Positions 1-6,505 of a stretch of 31,614 nt of DNA are shown here, piece by piece. The stretch is from assembly GCA_002309635.1 (NCBI GenBank), contig DBXO01000027.1, positions 1 through 31,614 of the forward strand, given 5' to 3'. Position numbers and translations under genes: made by a program. The notes below the pieces were generated by a model, which did no database searches, was not told the origin of the DNA, and saw nothing but the letters and a program-made list of their open reading frames with translations. How positions within the stretch are numbered: position 1 is the first letter of the stretch; every line of letters starts with the position of its first letter. The stretch is from Ruminococcus flavefaciens (GTDB lineage: Bacteria; Bacillota; Clostridia; Oscillospirales; Ruminococcaceae).

Positions 1-2
1 TT

Positions 3-998
3 CACTCGCATTTCATATTCAATGCAGTCAATGCCAACACAGGTTTGAAATATCATTCAAACAAGTTCACACTGCAAGATCTGCGACAGCTCAGCGATGA
101 AATTTGTCAGAAGTACGGTGTAACAACTCTCAGCAAACCTGAGATTCACAAGCAGAGCAACGGTATAACTAATGGCGAGTATCGAGTTGCAATGCGAAGG
201 GAGAGCTGGAAGATGGACCTCAGCAATACAATAGATGTGGTCATGAAAAGAGCCAAGAGCAAGAAACAATTCCGCTTCTATATGAAGCAGTGTGGCTACG
301 ATGTGAAATGGGAGGACAGCCGAAAGTACATCACATACACTTGTCCCAACGGCAAGAGATGTCGTGACAACAAGCTTCACGAAGCGAAATACAGGAAGGA
401 GAATATGGAATATGAATTCGAAATACGAAGAAGCGAAAGAAGCCTCCAAGCAGAATTTGGAGGAGGCAAAGGACATACCAACTATGGTCTGCGTCCAGGA
501 AGCCAACTGGCTGGCACTGATCTCGCAGCTGAAACTTCTGACAGATACGCTGTTCGATGTCAAGGCTCAGACAGACGAGACAATGACATATGCACAGATG
601 AAACAATACCTGCGAAATCAGCAGACGATATACAATCAGCTGCTGGAACAGGGAAAGGAGATACAGGAGCAGACGTCGCAAAACGTGACGGCAGAGGTAT
701 CGAAGCTGAATCAGGCGGCGAAGGACTTATCATCACAGGCTGGGAAGCTGAACGAGCAGACCTTATCGCAGCTGAAATGCTCCGAAGAGCAGAGCAGAAG
801 TCACGGCTTCAGACTGCTCCGACTGGTGGTGCTGATAGAAGTGTTGCACCTGATATCGTCGTTGGCATTGCTGCTGTGGCTTCGATAATCGAGGACGAGC
901 CTGCCGAAGATACCGAGTATGCTCGGGAGCACGTTGACAGCAAAGCACTTGCCGAGGAACGAGAGCGAAAAGAAGCTCACGGAATACACATGGGCTGA
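3..998 (+). CDS. Relaxase / mobilization nuclease, 5' end outside window
   Basis: The reading frame is open from the first codon in phase, so the gene starts upstream of the window. The first visible residues are HSHFIFNAVNANTG, which match the His-x-His metal-binding motif of MobA/VirD2-type relaxases, followed by a K-Y-H-S-N-K segment common in Firmicute relaxases. Such enzymes nick oriT and lead the strand into the recipient. The conserved part continues to about position 410 (Y-x-x-CPNGKRCRDNKL, then KENMEYEFE). The last 200 codons are rich in Gly, Asp, Glu and Ala and look disordered, but include an ITGWEAER stretch that resembles relaxase tails. A second gene lies in another frame between 412 and 888. 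With the integrase downstream it marks an integrated mobilizable or conjugative element. Family is fairly certain; subtype is not. Confidence 0.8.
   Translation, partial: HSHFIFNAVNANTGLKYHSNKFTLQDLRQLSDEICQKYGVTTLSKPEIHKQSNGITNGEYRVAMRRESWKMDLSNTIDVVMKRAKSKKQFRFYMKQCGYDVKWEDSRKYITYTCPNGKRCRDNKLHEAKYRKENMEYEFEIRRSERSLQAEFGGGKGHTNYGLRPGSQLAGTDLAAETSDRYAVRCQGSDRRDNDICTDETIPAKSADDIQSAAGTGKGDTGADVAKRDGRGIEAESGGEGLIITGWEAERADLIAAEMLRRAEQKSRLQTAPTGGADRSVAPDIVVGIAAVASIIEDEPAEDTEYAREHVDSKALAEERERKEAHGIHMG
412..888 (+). CDS. Nested coiled-coil protein with C-terminal membrane anchor (MobB-like position)
   Basis: This 158-residue frame lies wholly inside the relaxase gene, shifted relative to it. The start at 412 is preceded by an AAGGAG site near 396-401. 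An upstream GTG at 364 is less likely. The body is Gln/Glu/Lys-rich and helical, with long stretches suited to a coiled coil (for example QTIYNQLLEQGKEIQEQ). The last 25 residues form one hydrophobic segment (RLVVLIEVLHLISSLALLLWL) ending in Arg. The layout recalls plasmid RSF1010, where mobB, a membrane-associated mobilization protein, is encoded inside mobA in another frame. No sequence homology is claimed. It could tether the relaxase-DNA complex to the membrane. Function is inferred from position and architecture only. Confidence 0.6.
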   Translation: MNSKYEEAKEASKQNLEEAKDIPTMVCVQEANWLALISQLKLLTDTLFDVKAQTDETMTYAQMKQYLRNQQTIYNQLLEQGKEIQEQTSQNVTAEVSKLNQAAKDLSSQAGKLNEQTLSQLKCSEEQSRSHGFRLLRLVVLIEVLHLISSLALLLWLR

Positions 999-1030
999 TG
1001 CTCAATCAAATAACGAAAGGAAAGATTAAA

Positions 1031-1123
1031 ATGAACAACGTAAAAATCACAGGAAACATGAACAAGACAAATAGAAGGAGTATGATCGAATGGCTGAAAA
1101 CAAAACAGAAACTAAAATCGTAA
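1031..1123 (+). CDS. Possible 30-residue leader peptide ahead of the excisionase gene
   Basis: A short frame starts at ATG 1031 after an AAAGGAAAG sequence and ends in TAA at 1121-1123, inside the start of the next gene. The product is basic, with many Lys, Arg and Asn. It carries the AAGGAG ribosome binding site of the downstream gene within its coding region, so its translation could couple to that of the excisionase. It may be a chance frame; the good start signal is the only support. Confidence 0.3.
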   Translation: MNNVKITGNMNKTNRRSMIEWLKTKQKLKS

Positions 1124-1284
1124 TGCTTACCATAAAGGAGGCGGCAGCTCTTGTGGAAGGGCTGACCGAGTATCGTGTCCGTCAGATGTGCATCAATGGT
1201 CAGGTGCCGCACATCATGGCTGGCAAGAAATATCTCATAAACAAGGAATTATTCCTAAGATATCTGCGCGGAGAGACTGCGTAA
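1090..1284 (+). CDS. Excisionase-family helix-turn-helix protein
   Basis: A 64-residue protein with the layout of excisionase-type winged-helix DNA-binding domains: MLTIKEAAALVEG at residues 12-24, then YRVRQMCINGQVPHIMAGKK and a terminal helix LFLRYLRG. Proteins of this family bend DNA at the attachment sites and steer the integrase towards excision. ATG 1090 is preceded by AAGGAG at 1075-1080. The integrase gene follows after 100 bases with its own promoter region, the usual xis-int order in Firmicute integrative elements. Family assignment is strong; the role as directionality factor is inferred from the neighbour. Confidence 0.75.
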   Translation: MAENKTETKIVMLTIKEAAALVEGLTEYRVRQMCINGQVPHIMAGKKYLINKELFLRYLRGETA

Positions 1285-1297
1285 AAAAATAGTAGCA

Positions 1298-1363
1298 ACG
1301 GCGCGATTTTGCTGGACTTCCACAGAGAGTTGTGGTATGATGTCGTTGGCAAAAACGCGCCGT
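1298..1363 (+). promoter_or_regulatory. Integrase promoter enclosed by an inverted repeat
   Basis: A -35-like TGGACT (1313-1318) and -10 TATGAT (1336-1341) are 17 bases apart. They are bracketed by ACGGCGCGATTTTGCT (1298-1313) and GGCAAAAACGCGCCGT (1348-1363), which are reverse complements at 14 of 16 positions. Between the promoter boxes lies a second dyad, CCACA (1320-1324) and TGTGG (1331-1335). Such nested dyads suggest binding sites for a repressor or the excisionase that control integrase expression. No binding protein is proven. Confidence 0.5.
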
Positions 1364-1384
1364 ATTACTGAATGGAGGTTTTAT

Positions 1385-2656
1385 ATGGCGACAATAAGAC
1401 AAAGAAAAAGCGGCACTTATGAAATAAAGGTCTCCTGCGGATATGATGTCAATGGAAAACAGGTTCTCCAGTTCAAACACTGGAAACCGCCCGAGGGACT
1501 GACCAAGAGACAGATCGAAAAGGAGCTTCAGCGACAGGCTGTGCTGTTTGAGGAAGAATGCAAGAAGGGAAAGATAACTGCCTCAATTAAGTTTCAGACT
1601 TTTGCGGAGCAGTGGTTTGAGGAATATGCAAAAATCAATCTTCGTCCTACTTCATACGAAAGAATGAGACAGACTACTCAGCGTGTCTATCCGGCACTCG
1701 GTCACATGAAGCTCGACAAAATAACTGCAAGACACATACAGGCTTTCATTTCTGACTTATATGTCAACGGAAAGAATCAGCGTAATGGCAAGCCGCTGTC
1801 GAGAAAGACAGTAGTCCACCACCTGAATTTTATCTCAGACATATTTGCATACGCAATAAAAATGGATATGCTCAGTGACAATCCATGCCGCCGAGTGACT
1901 GTACCGAAGGGCGAGTCCAAGGAGAAAGAGATCTATACAATTGACGAGGTCAAGCAGATATTTCAAAAGCTCGACAGCGAACCGCTGAAATGGAAGCTGT
2001 ACATTATGCTCGCAATATACAGCGGCTTCCGTCGAAGCGAAATGCTTGGGCTGGAGTGGAAGGATATAGACTTTGAACACAGTACAATATCTGTGCGCAG
2101 AACGTCACAGTACACAAAGGAGAAGGGGATATATACAGATACTACCAAGACGAAGCGCTCAAAGCGCATGAGTAAGTTCCCACCTGTGATAATGAATATG
2201 CTTAAACAGTTCAAGGCGGAACAGGACGCAGAAGCAGCACAGCTCGGAACAAAGTGGGAAGACCATGACAGGCTGTTCACAAAGTGGAACGGCGAGCCTA
2301 TGAATCCGCAGACTCCCTACGGCTGGTTCAGAGAGTTCTGCAAGCACAACGGCTTCCGCTTCTGCGACATACATTCACTGCGACACCTTCACGCATCGCT
2401 CCTGATATTTGAAGGAGTGGACGTTGTGGCAGTGTCAGCAGATATGGGACATAGCATCGTAGGAACAACTTTGAATCTGTACTCCCATATGTTTCAAGAG
2501 GCAAGGACAAGGAATTGTGATGCAATTACTAACGCCCTGTCCTTTAACAATGAACCGATAGTGGAAAGTCAGGACACAGCCGAGAGCGAGAAAACAGTCG
2601 ATATTGACGAAGGAGATGACGAGGCAGAAGAAGAAACGATGAGCCTCTCAATGTGA
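1385..2656 (+). CDS. int: Tyrosine recombinase (integrase) of the integrated element
   Basis: This 423-residue site-specific recombinase would catalyse integration and excision of the element. The start at 1385 is chosen over 1337 because GGAGG (1374-1378) precedes it and the protein then opens with MATIRQRKSGTYEI, a typical Arm-binding N-terminus. A SAM-like core-binding domain covers about residues 70-165. The catalytic set is visible: R216 in SGFRRSE, H330 and R333 in HSLRHLH, H356 in MGHS, and the nucleophile Y366 in LNLYSHM. The last 40 residues are an acidic tail. The gene ends 167 bases from the 3' end of tRNA-Glu, the classical position for an integrase that uses a tRNA 3' end as attB. 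The gene appears intact. Confidence 0.93.
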   Translation: MATIRQRKSGTYEIKVSCGYDVNGKQVLQFKHWKPPEGLTKRQIEKELQRQAVLFEEECKKGKITASIKFQTFAEQWFEEYAKINLRPTSYERMRQTTQRVYPALGHMKLDKITARHIQAFISDLYVNGKNQRNGKPLSRKTVVHHLNFISDIFAYAIKMDMLSDNPCRRVTVPKGESKEKEIYTIDEVKQIFQKLDSEPLKWKLYIMLAIYSGFRRSEMLGLEWKDIDFEHSTISVRRTSQYTKEKGIYTDTTKTKRSKRMSKFPPVIMNMLKQFKAEQDAEAAQLGTKWEDHDRLFTKWNGEPMNPQTPYGWFREFCKHNGFRFCDIHSLRHLHASLLIFEGVDVVAVSADMGHSIVGTTLNLYSHMFQEARTRNCDAITNALSFNNEPIVESQDTAESEKTVDIDEGDDEAEEETMSLSM

Positions 2657-2667
2657 GTAAAATGCAG

Positions 2668-2692
2668 CCGCAGGGAAGAATATTCCCTGCGG
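2668..2692 (+). terminator. Stem-loop after the integrase gene
   Basis: A perfect 10-base-pair stem, CCGCAGGGAA with TTCCCTGCGG, encloses a five-base loop directly after the integrase stop codon. No U-run follows, so it is a weak intrinsic terminator at best; it may protect the mRNA 3' end. Confidence 0.45.
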
Positions 2693-2770
2693 TCATGCAA
2701 ACAGTAAACCACAGTTCATGTGGCTGATTTTGAAAATAAGTGGCTGACAAGGGGCTGGGGGCATTTTTGA

Positions 2771-2814
2771 GAAAAAAGAAAACCCACAAACGGCTATTTT
2801 AAGCCATCTGTGGG
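2771..2814 (-). terminator. Intrinsic terminator of the tRNA transcript
   Basis: Read on the minus strand, CCCACA pairs with TGTGGG and an inner GGCT pairs with AGCC. The stem is followed by TTTTCTTTTTT. It lies just beyond the 3' end of tRNA-Glu and would end the tRNA-Met/tRNA-Glu transcript. If the element has integrated at the tRNA 3' end, this terminator may belong to the element rather than to the ancestral locus. Confidence 0.7.
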
Positions 2815-2823
2815 ATTGCTAAA

Positions 2824-2898
2824 TGGTGACCCGTACGGGAATTGAACCCATGATTCCGCCGTGAAAGGGCGATGTCTTAACCTCTTGACCAACGGGCC
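2824..2898 (-). tRNA. tRNA-Glu (anticodon TTC)
   Basis: The minus strand reads a complete cloverleaf: acceptor GGCCCGT pairing with ACGGGTC, a three-pair D stem, and an anticodon stem with loop CTTTCAC giving anticodon TTC. The T arm ATGGG-TTCAATT-CCCGT has all positions paired, counting one G-U. The 3' CCA is encoded. The 3' half faces the integrase gene, so it is the likely attachment site of the element on the left. Confidence 0.95.
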
Positions 2899-2901
2899 AT
2901 A

Positions 2902-2978
2902 TGGTAGCGGCAGTAGGATTCGAACCAACGACCAATCGGGTATGAACCGAGTACTCTAGCCAACTGAGCTATGCCGCC
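2902..2978 (-). tRNA. tRNA-Met (anticodon CAT), with two stem mismatches
   Basis: The minus strand gives acceptor GGCGGCA pairing with TGCCGCT (one G-U), a paired D stem, anticodon loop TTCATAC and an encoded CCA. The G1-U72 end pair and the sequence favour the elongator form rather than initiator. Two stems are imperfect: C27 faces T43 in the anticodon stem and T51 faces T63 in the T stem (GTTGG against CCTAC). It is cotranscribed with tRNA-Glu, three bases upstream of it. tRNA-Ile2 (modified CAT) is a less likely alternative. Confidence 0.85.
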
Positions 2979-3012
2979 ACAAATAACCGCAGGCGTCACC
3001 TGCGACTAAATT

Positions 3013-3041
3013 ATTATATTACAAAACGGGTCAAAAGTCAA
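3013..3041 (-). promoter_or_regulatory. Consensus sigma-A promoter of the tRNA-Met/tRNA-Glu unit
   Basis: On the minus strand TTGACT (3036-3041) and TATAAT (3013-3018) are separated by 17 bases. Transcription would start near 3006 and run through both tRNAs to the terminator at 2771-2814. The boxes are close to consensus, as expected for stable RNA genes. Confidence 0.8.
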
Positions 3042-3163
3042 GCAAAGGCGAGAAAATAAAGTGAAATTTGGAGACACGCACAATTGTGGATAATTAGTTT
3101 CAAACAATGTTAGTGAAAATGCGGGACTGCATACCGGCGATAAGAGGAGAAAAAACGAGGAGA

Positions 3164-3190
3164 AGCGCAGCTGAAAAGCTGCGCTTTTTA
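3164..3190 (+). terminator. Rightward intrinsic terminator without an obvious upstream gene
   Basis: AGCGCAGCT and AGCTGCGCT form a perfect nine-pair stem around a GAAA tetraloop, followed by TTTTTA. The T-run is only on the rightward side. No coding gene reads rightwards into it, as both tRNAs point the other way. It may end a small RNA or insulate the downstream promoter. Confidence 0.75.
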
Positions 3191-3243
3191 CATGTAAAAA
3201 GTACACTTTAGGTGTATCTTTTTCAATATTCAATGGTTTTGCG

Positions 3244-3287
3244 TTGAAAATGGGCCTATTTCAGCCCTATTATAGAAAGCGCTTTCA
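3244..3287 (+). promoter_or_regulatory. Promoter with LacI/CcpA-type (cre-like) operator
   Basis: TTGAAA (3244-3249) and TATTAT (3268-3273) are spaced by 18 bases. Immediately after lies AGAAAGCGCTTTCA (3274-3287), containing the perfect palindrome GAAAGCGCTTTC. It matches the Bacillus cre consensus TGWAANCGNTNWCA at all but the first position. It overlaps the expected transcription start, so a bound LacI-family protein would block initiation. Whether the regulator is CcpA or a dedicated LacI-type protein cannot be told. Confidence 0.6.
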
Positions 3288-3311
3288 AAAAATCCATTAG
3301 GAGGAAAAACT

Positions 3312-3578
3312 ATGTTAACTATTTTAAAGGAAAAATTCATATGCTTCGAAAACTCAAGGTCTGTTGTCATCGCGGAGCTCTCCGTCGACGCAAAGACCGA
3401 CCTTCCTGCAGTAAACGGACTTGAGGGAAGAACTCTTGCGCAGGGTTCGCTTGCGTGGGTAATAAGCACGGGTGTTTTCTACGGCCTCGGAAGCGATGGC
3501 AAGTGGGCAGATCAGACAACAGGTGAAAAGTACGATCCTGCCGCCACGGCAGCGGCAACTTCTTATGACGGAGAGTGA
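3312..3578 (+). CDS. Small phage structural-like protein
   Basis: An 88-residue protein starting at ATG 3312 with AGGAGG seven bases upstream. It has no signal peptide. The middle (GRTLAQGSLAWVISTGVFYGLGSDGKWAD) has the Gly/Trp/aromatic pattern of short phage fibre or head-decoration proteins that carry a 'gdfyiyd-g-sWh' type repeat. The C-terminus is Ala-rich. It is followed after four bases by a longer phage tail-like gene, and both share the upstream regulated promoter. No portal, capsid or tail-tape genes are nearby, so it is not in a complete prophage. The phage link is a judgement from sequence style, not a firm family call. Confidence 0.5.
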   Translation: MLTILKEKFICFENSRSVVIAELSVDAKTDLPAVNGLEGRTLAQGSLAWVISTGVFYGLGSDGKWADQTTGEKYDPAATAAATSYDGE

Positions 3579-3582
3579 CGCT

Positions 3583-4587
3583 ATGCTTTGGGAAAGATTC
3601 AAGGCAGGAAAGTCTGGCATTTCAAGCGACATGTACACACTGCTTGCGGGGCGAGCCATGATGAAAGAGCCCGCTGTAAGGGAGATTACGGGTACTGTTC
3701 CGCTGCGGTTCAGTTCAGATGGAAGCGAGCTTCTTGACTGGCACATAAAGGGTGCGTCAGGAGGTGTGGGAAAGCCTAAAAAGAGCTGGTTTAAGGAGAC
3801 AAACGTAACGCTTGGCAACGGTCAGTCCAGCGGACCGTTTGTGGGTACGTCCAATTGGACCGTATCCAATGTGGGGCCATTTATACCTGCAGGCGAAGCA
3901 GAGCCACAGTGGCTAAGATCCTATTACAGCGCCACGATAAACTCGGGCGGAAAATACTACGGAGTTGACGACCGTCCCGAGATATACAGCTCATGTCAGT
4001 ACAAGCTTACACTCGGAGCAGGCAGCTACAAACTCGTGTTTGAAGCTGCCGATTACGGAGCCGACTGGCAGAGCGATTTTCTGTCCCGCTGGAGCGGTTA
4101 CGGAAGTCCGGTGATCAGACTTATGAAAAGTGATAATACGTCTGTTGTAAGAAAGGTCCTGGATCTGTCATCGTATTACGGTACCACCTATGTACATGAG
4201 GAGTATGCGTTCACCCTGACAGAGACAACAGATCTCGGACTGTACTTCCTTGGCCTCGGCGACAGGATATTCCCGCGTTTCATGATAGTGGACAGCGATA
4301 CCGTAGCAGTGCCGTTCTCAGTGACTTATCTCGGAGTTGTTTTTTCGGGAGTTACCTGCTGGGAGCCATTCCGTGCGCTGCTTCCTGTTACGGTAACGGG
4401 CGGAGGTCAGACAAATACGGTAAATATCGATCTCGGGGACTCTCTGCTTTACGAAAACGATACGGTAACGTTCACATCGGCTGGTAATCATATCCCTACA
4501 TACACGGGAGCAAACGTGCTGGACGCAGATTCGGCAGTAAAGCCCTCGGAGGTGTATATCAAGTATATGGGATATGAAACTTATTGA
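3583..4587 (+). CDS. Phage minor structural / tail-fibre-like protein
   Basis: This 334-residue protein begins at ATG 3583, with GGAG at 3570-3573; an in-frame ATG at 3565 would overlap the previous gene by 14 bases. The segment SELLDWHIKGASGGVGKP (from about residue 46) matches the 'dy.I.GasggVG' opening seen in many phage minor structural proteins of Firmicutes. It is followed by a beta-rich central region (about residues 80-240) that looks like a carbohydrate-binding jelly roll, including tLtLGAGSYKLVFEA-type strands. The C-terminal part (GGGQTNTVNIDLGD onward) repeats the strand pattern of tail proteins. It has no signal peptide or membrane segment. It may be a relic of a prophage or a domesticated surface-binding protein. 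Confidence 0.55.
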   Translation: MLWERFKAGKSGISSDMYTLLAGRAMMKEPAVREITGTVPLRFSSDGSELLDWHIKGASGGVGKPKKSWFKETNVTLGNGQSSGPFVGTSNWTVSNVGPFIPAGEAEPQWLRSYYSATINSGGKYYGVDDRPEIYSSCQYKLTLGAGSYKLVFEAADYGADWQSDFLSRWSGYGSPVIRLMKSDNTSVVRKVLDLSSYYGTTYVHEEYAFTLTETTDLGLYFLGLGDRIFPRFMIVDSDTVAVPFSVTYLGVVFSGVTCWEPFRALLPVTVTGGGQTNTVNIDLGDSLLYENDTVTFTSAGNHIPTYTGANVLDADSAVKPSEVYIKYMGYETY

Positions 4588-4623
4588 CACGGCATACACA
4601 GTGATGTATAATCAAACTGAACA

Positions 4624-4643
4624 GGGCGGCGATTCTGCCGCCC
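4624..4643 (+). terminator. Stem-loop after the tail-like gene
   Basis: GGGCGGC and GCCGCCC form a perfect seven-pair stem around GATTCT, 36 bases after the stop codon at 4587. The sequence after it is TCTCC and then an A-run, so termination would be weak. Its presence argues that the next gene starts downstream of it rather than at ATG 4574. Confidence 0.4.
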
Positions 4644-4681
4644 TCTCCAAAAAAGGAAAGGAACGTAATAATATTTCTGAT

Positions 4682-5038
4682 ATGCTTCGGAAAAACTATC
4701 GCGTTTCTTTTATCAGTCAGCGCGAGAAAGAGAATAATATACCGTATATGGAGCTTGCGGAGGAGGAAAAGGAATTCCATCACTGGAATGACAGAGAGGG
4801 AGATGAGGATAATTTTCTGATAAAAGCTGAGCTGCTGAGGAATTTTATATATGAGCTTGAGAGTATCCATTATGAAAACAAATACTCTCCTCTTGAAGCG
4901 GATAACGGCGACGGCTTATGGAAAGGCGGACGTGTCTGTCTACCCGATGATTTTATTTATCTTGAAGAAGACCGCAGATTGTTCAGAGAAGACCCGCAGG
5001 CATATGAATGGTCATTCATGATCTTCAATTCCTATTAA
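4682..5038 (+). CDS. Hypothetical acidic protein
   Basis: No family is recognised. From ATG 4682 the product has 118 residues, rich in Glu, Asp and aromatic residues, with no signal peptide or membrane segment. It is probably a soluble, mostly helical cytoplasmic protein. An upstream in-frame ATG at 4574 would give 154 residues and overlap the preceding gene, but the GC hairpin at 4624-4643 would then be coding. The GGAAAGGAA at 4654-4662 lies far from ATG 4682, so the start is uncertain. It reads in the same direction as the phage-like pair and may be part of the same unit. The next genes face it from the other strand. Confidence 0.45.
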   Translation: MLRKNYRVSFISQREKENNIPYMELAEEEKEFHHWNDREGDEDNFLIKAELLRNFIYELESIHYENKYSPLEADNGDGLWKGGRVCLPDDFIYLEEDRRLFREDPQAYEWSFMIFNSY

Positions 5039-5107
5039 CTCTTTGTTCTTAAGTCATGGGGGGCATAATACCGAGACCTGCGGAACGGCGCACATAAAGC
5101 TGACAGC

Positions 5108-5470
5108 TCACATCTTGTCCTTCTGCTTGAATATCAGCGAAGCGGCGAGCCCGAACAGCAGTGCCGCCGTGACTCCGCCTGACGCAGCGGTCAGTCCGCC
5201 CGTGAATATGCCGAGAAAACCGTCTTTCCCGACAGTTTTTCTTATACCCTCCGCAAGGAGATGTCCGAAGCCCGTAAGGGGCACGGAAGCCCCTGCGCCT
5301 GCGAACTCCGCAAAGGGCTTGTAAAGTCCGACGGCTGAGAGTATCACTCCTGCCACCACAAATCCTGTGAGTATCCTTGCGGGAGTGAGCTTTGTGAAGT
5401 CTATAAGGAGCTGCCCTGCTGCACAGAGAGCTCCGCCGGTGATGAAAGCCTTGATGATATCTGTAAGCAT
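5108..5470 (-). CDS. spoVAE: Stage V sporulation protein AE (SpoVAE/SpoVAEB)
   Basis: A 120-residue integral membrane protein with the family's Gly/Ala-rich hydrophobic segments (about residues 5-25, 33-55, 84-113) and the ending ALLFGLAASLIFKQK. SpoVA proteins form the inner-membrane channel that moves Ca-dipicolinate into the forespore and releases it at germination. The start ATG at 5468-5470 lies two bases after the spoVAD stop codon, with AGGAA as ribosome binding site, so the two are translated as a pair. Length fits the family. Only the Ca-DPA channel partner SpoVAD is adjacent. Confidence 0.9.
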   Translation of the reverse strand: MLTDIIKAFITGGALCAAGQLLIDFTKLTPARILTGFVVAGVILSAVGLYKPFAEFAGAGASVPLTGFGHLLAEGIRKTVGKDGFLGIFTGGLTAASGGVTAALLFGLAASLIFKQKDKM

Positions 5471-5472
5471 AG

Positions 5473-6483
5473 TTATTCCTTTCTGAGGTGTACGAGGTGA
5501 GCTACAGAGGGTATGCTCTCCCCCTGCTGGAGGGACATGGGCGACATAAGAGCTCCCGTGGCGGCAAAGAGTATATTCCTTGCCTCGCCCCTTTCCAGCA
5601 TGGGGAGGAAGTGTCCGCAGAGAACGCTTGCTCCGCAGCCGCAGCCCGAGCCTCCGCAGTGAGTGTCCTGACTGTCACGGTCGAATATCATAGCTCCGCA
5701 GTCCCTGTGCTGAACCGATATATCTGTGCCCTGCTTTGACAGGAAGTCAAGCAGCAGCCTGCTTCCCACTATTCCGAGGTCTCCTGTTACTATATGGTCG
5801 TAGTCACGGGGGCAGGTGCCTGTTGCGGAGAGATAGCGCATTATGGTATCCGCAGCCGCAGGAGCCATAGCGCTGCCCATATTGTTTATGTCAGTGACAT
5901 TAAGGTCAGCTATCTTGCCGATGCAGCCTCCTGCGACTCTTATGCCGCCGCTGTTTCGGGCAAGTATGACAGCTCCCGAGGCGGTGCAGGTCCACTGAGC
6001 CGTGGGAGTACGCTGACCGCCGTATGAAAGAGGAAAACGGAACTGCCTTTCTGCCGTTGAGAAATGGGACGAAGTGACCGCAGCCGCATGCTCTGCGATA
6101 CCGCAGTCCGTCATGACAGCGGCTATGAGAAGTCCCTCAGCCATGGTGGAGCAGGCTCCGTAAAGCCCGAAAAATGGTATCTCCGTTTCCCTGACGCTGT
6201 AAGCCGAGCCGATACACTGGTTTATGAGGTCTCCTGCACATATCAGGTCTATGTCCTCTGTGACAAGTTTCGCCTTGCGCAGGGCTGTATTCACGGCCTC
6301 TATCTGAAACTGAGTTTCTGCCTGTTCCCATGTTTCCCTGCCGAAGTGGCTGTCGGAGACCACCTTGTCGAAGCAGCTCCCGAGGGGGCCCTGCCCCTCC
6401 TTTTCGCCTGCAACGGCGGCAAAGCTTTCCACGCTCACCTCCGCTTCTGTGAGAAAAACTCCTCTTGCGATACGTTTTGCCAT
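5473..6483 (-). CDS. spoVAD: Stage V sporulation protein AD (SpoVAD), dipicolinate-binding
   Basis: A 336-residue protein of the thiolase/ketosynthase fold, close to the 338 residues of the Bacillus protein. The elements LICAGDLINQC, FFGLYGACSTMAEGL and GDLGIVGSRL are characteristic. SpoVAD is a peripheral protein of the spore inner membrane that binds Ca-dipicolinate for the SpoVA channel. The start ATG at 6481-6483 follows GGAGG. A candidate forespore sigma-G promoter lies at 6506-6534, directly upstream. In Bacillus the order is spoVAC-spoVAD-spoVAEB; here no spoVAC precedes, and a terminator of the upstream gene sits at the promoter. Confidence 0.95.
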   Translation of the reverse strand: MAKRIARGVFLTEAEVSVESFAAVAGEKEGQGPLGSCFDKVVSDSHFGRETWEQAETQFQIEAVNTALRKAKLVTEDIDLICAGDLINQCIGSAYSVRETEIPFFGLYGACSTMAEGLLIAAVMTDCGIAEHAAAVTSSHFSTAERQFRFPLSYGGQRTPTAQWTCTASGAVILARNSGGIRVAGGCIGKIADLNVTDINNMGSAMAPAAADTIMRYLSATGTCPRDYDHIVTGDLGIVGSRLLLDFLSKQGTDISVQHRDCGAMIFDRDSQDTHCGGSGCGCGASVLCGHFLPMLERGEARNILFAATGALMSPMSLQQGESIPSVAHLVHLRKE

Positions 6484-6505
6484 TGTAATACCTCCGTTTC
6501 AGGGG

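Larger units (their letters stand above)
2979..3311. other. Gene-free stretch between tRNA-Met and the phage-like unit
   Basis: No coding frame with a start signal is seen here. The stretch holds a short dyad in the tRNA leader (CGCAGG at 2988-2993 with CCTGCG at 2999-3004), the tRNA promoter, a rightward terminator without an obvious upstream gene, and the promoter/operator of the phage-like genes. Confidence 0.6.

Noticed and set aside
412..998. Reading the two overlapping frames as one frameshifted relaxase
   Set aside because: The inner frame has its own start signal and a different architecture, and the outer frame keeps relaxase-like tail features; a frameshift is possible but not preferred.
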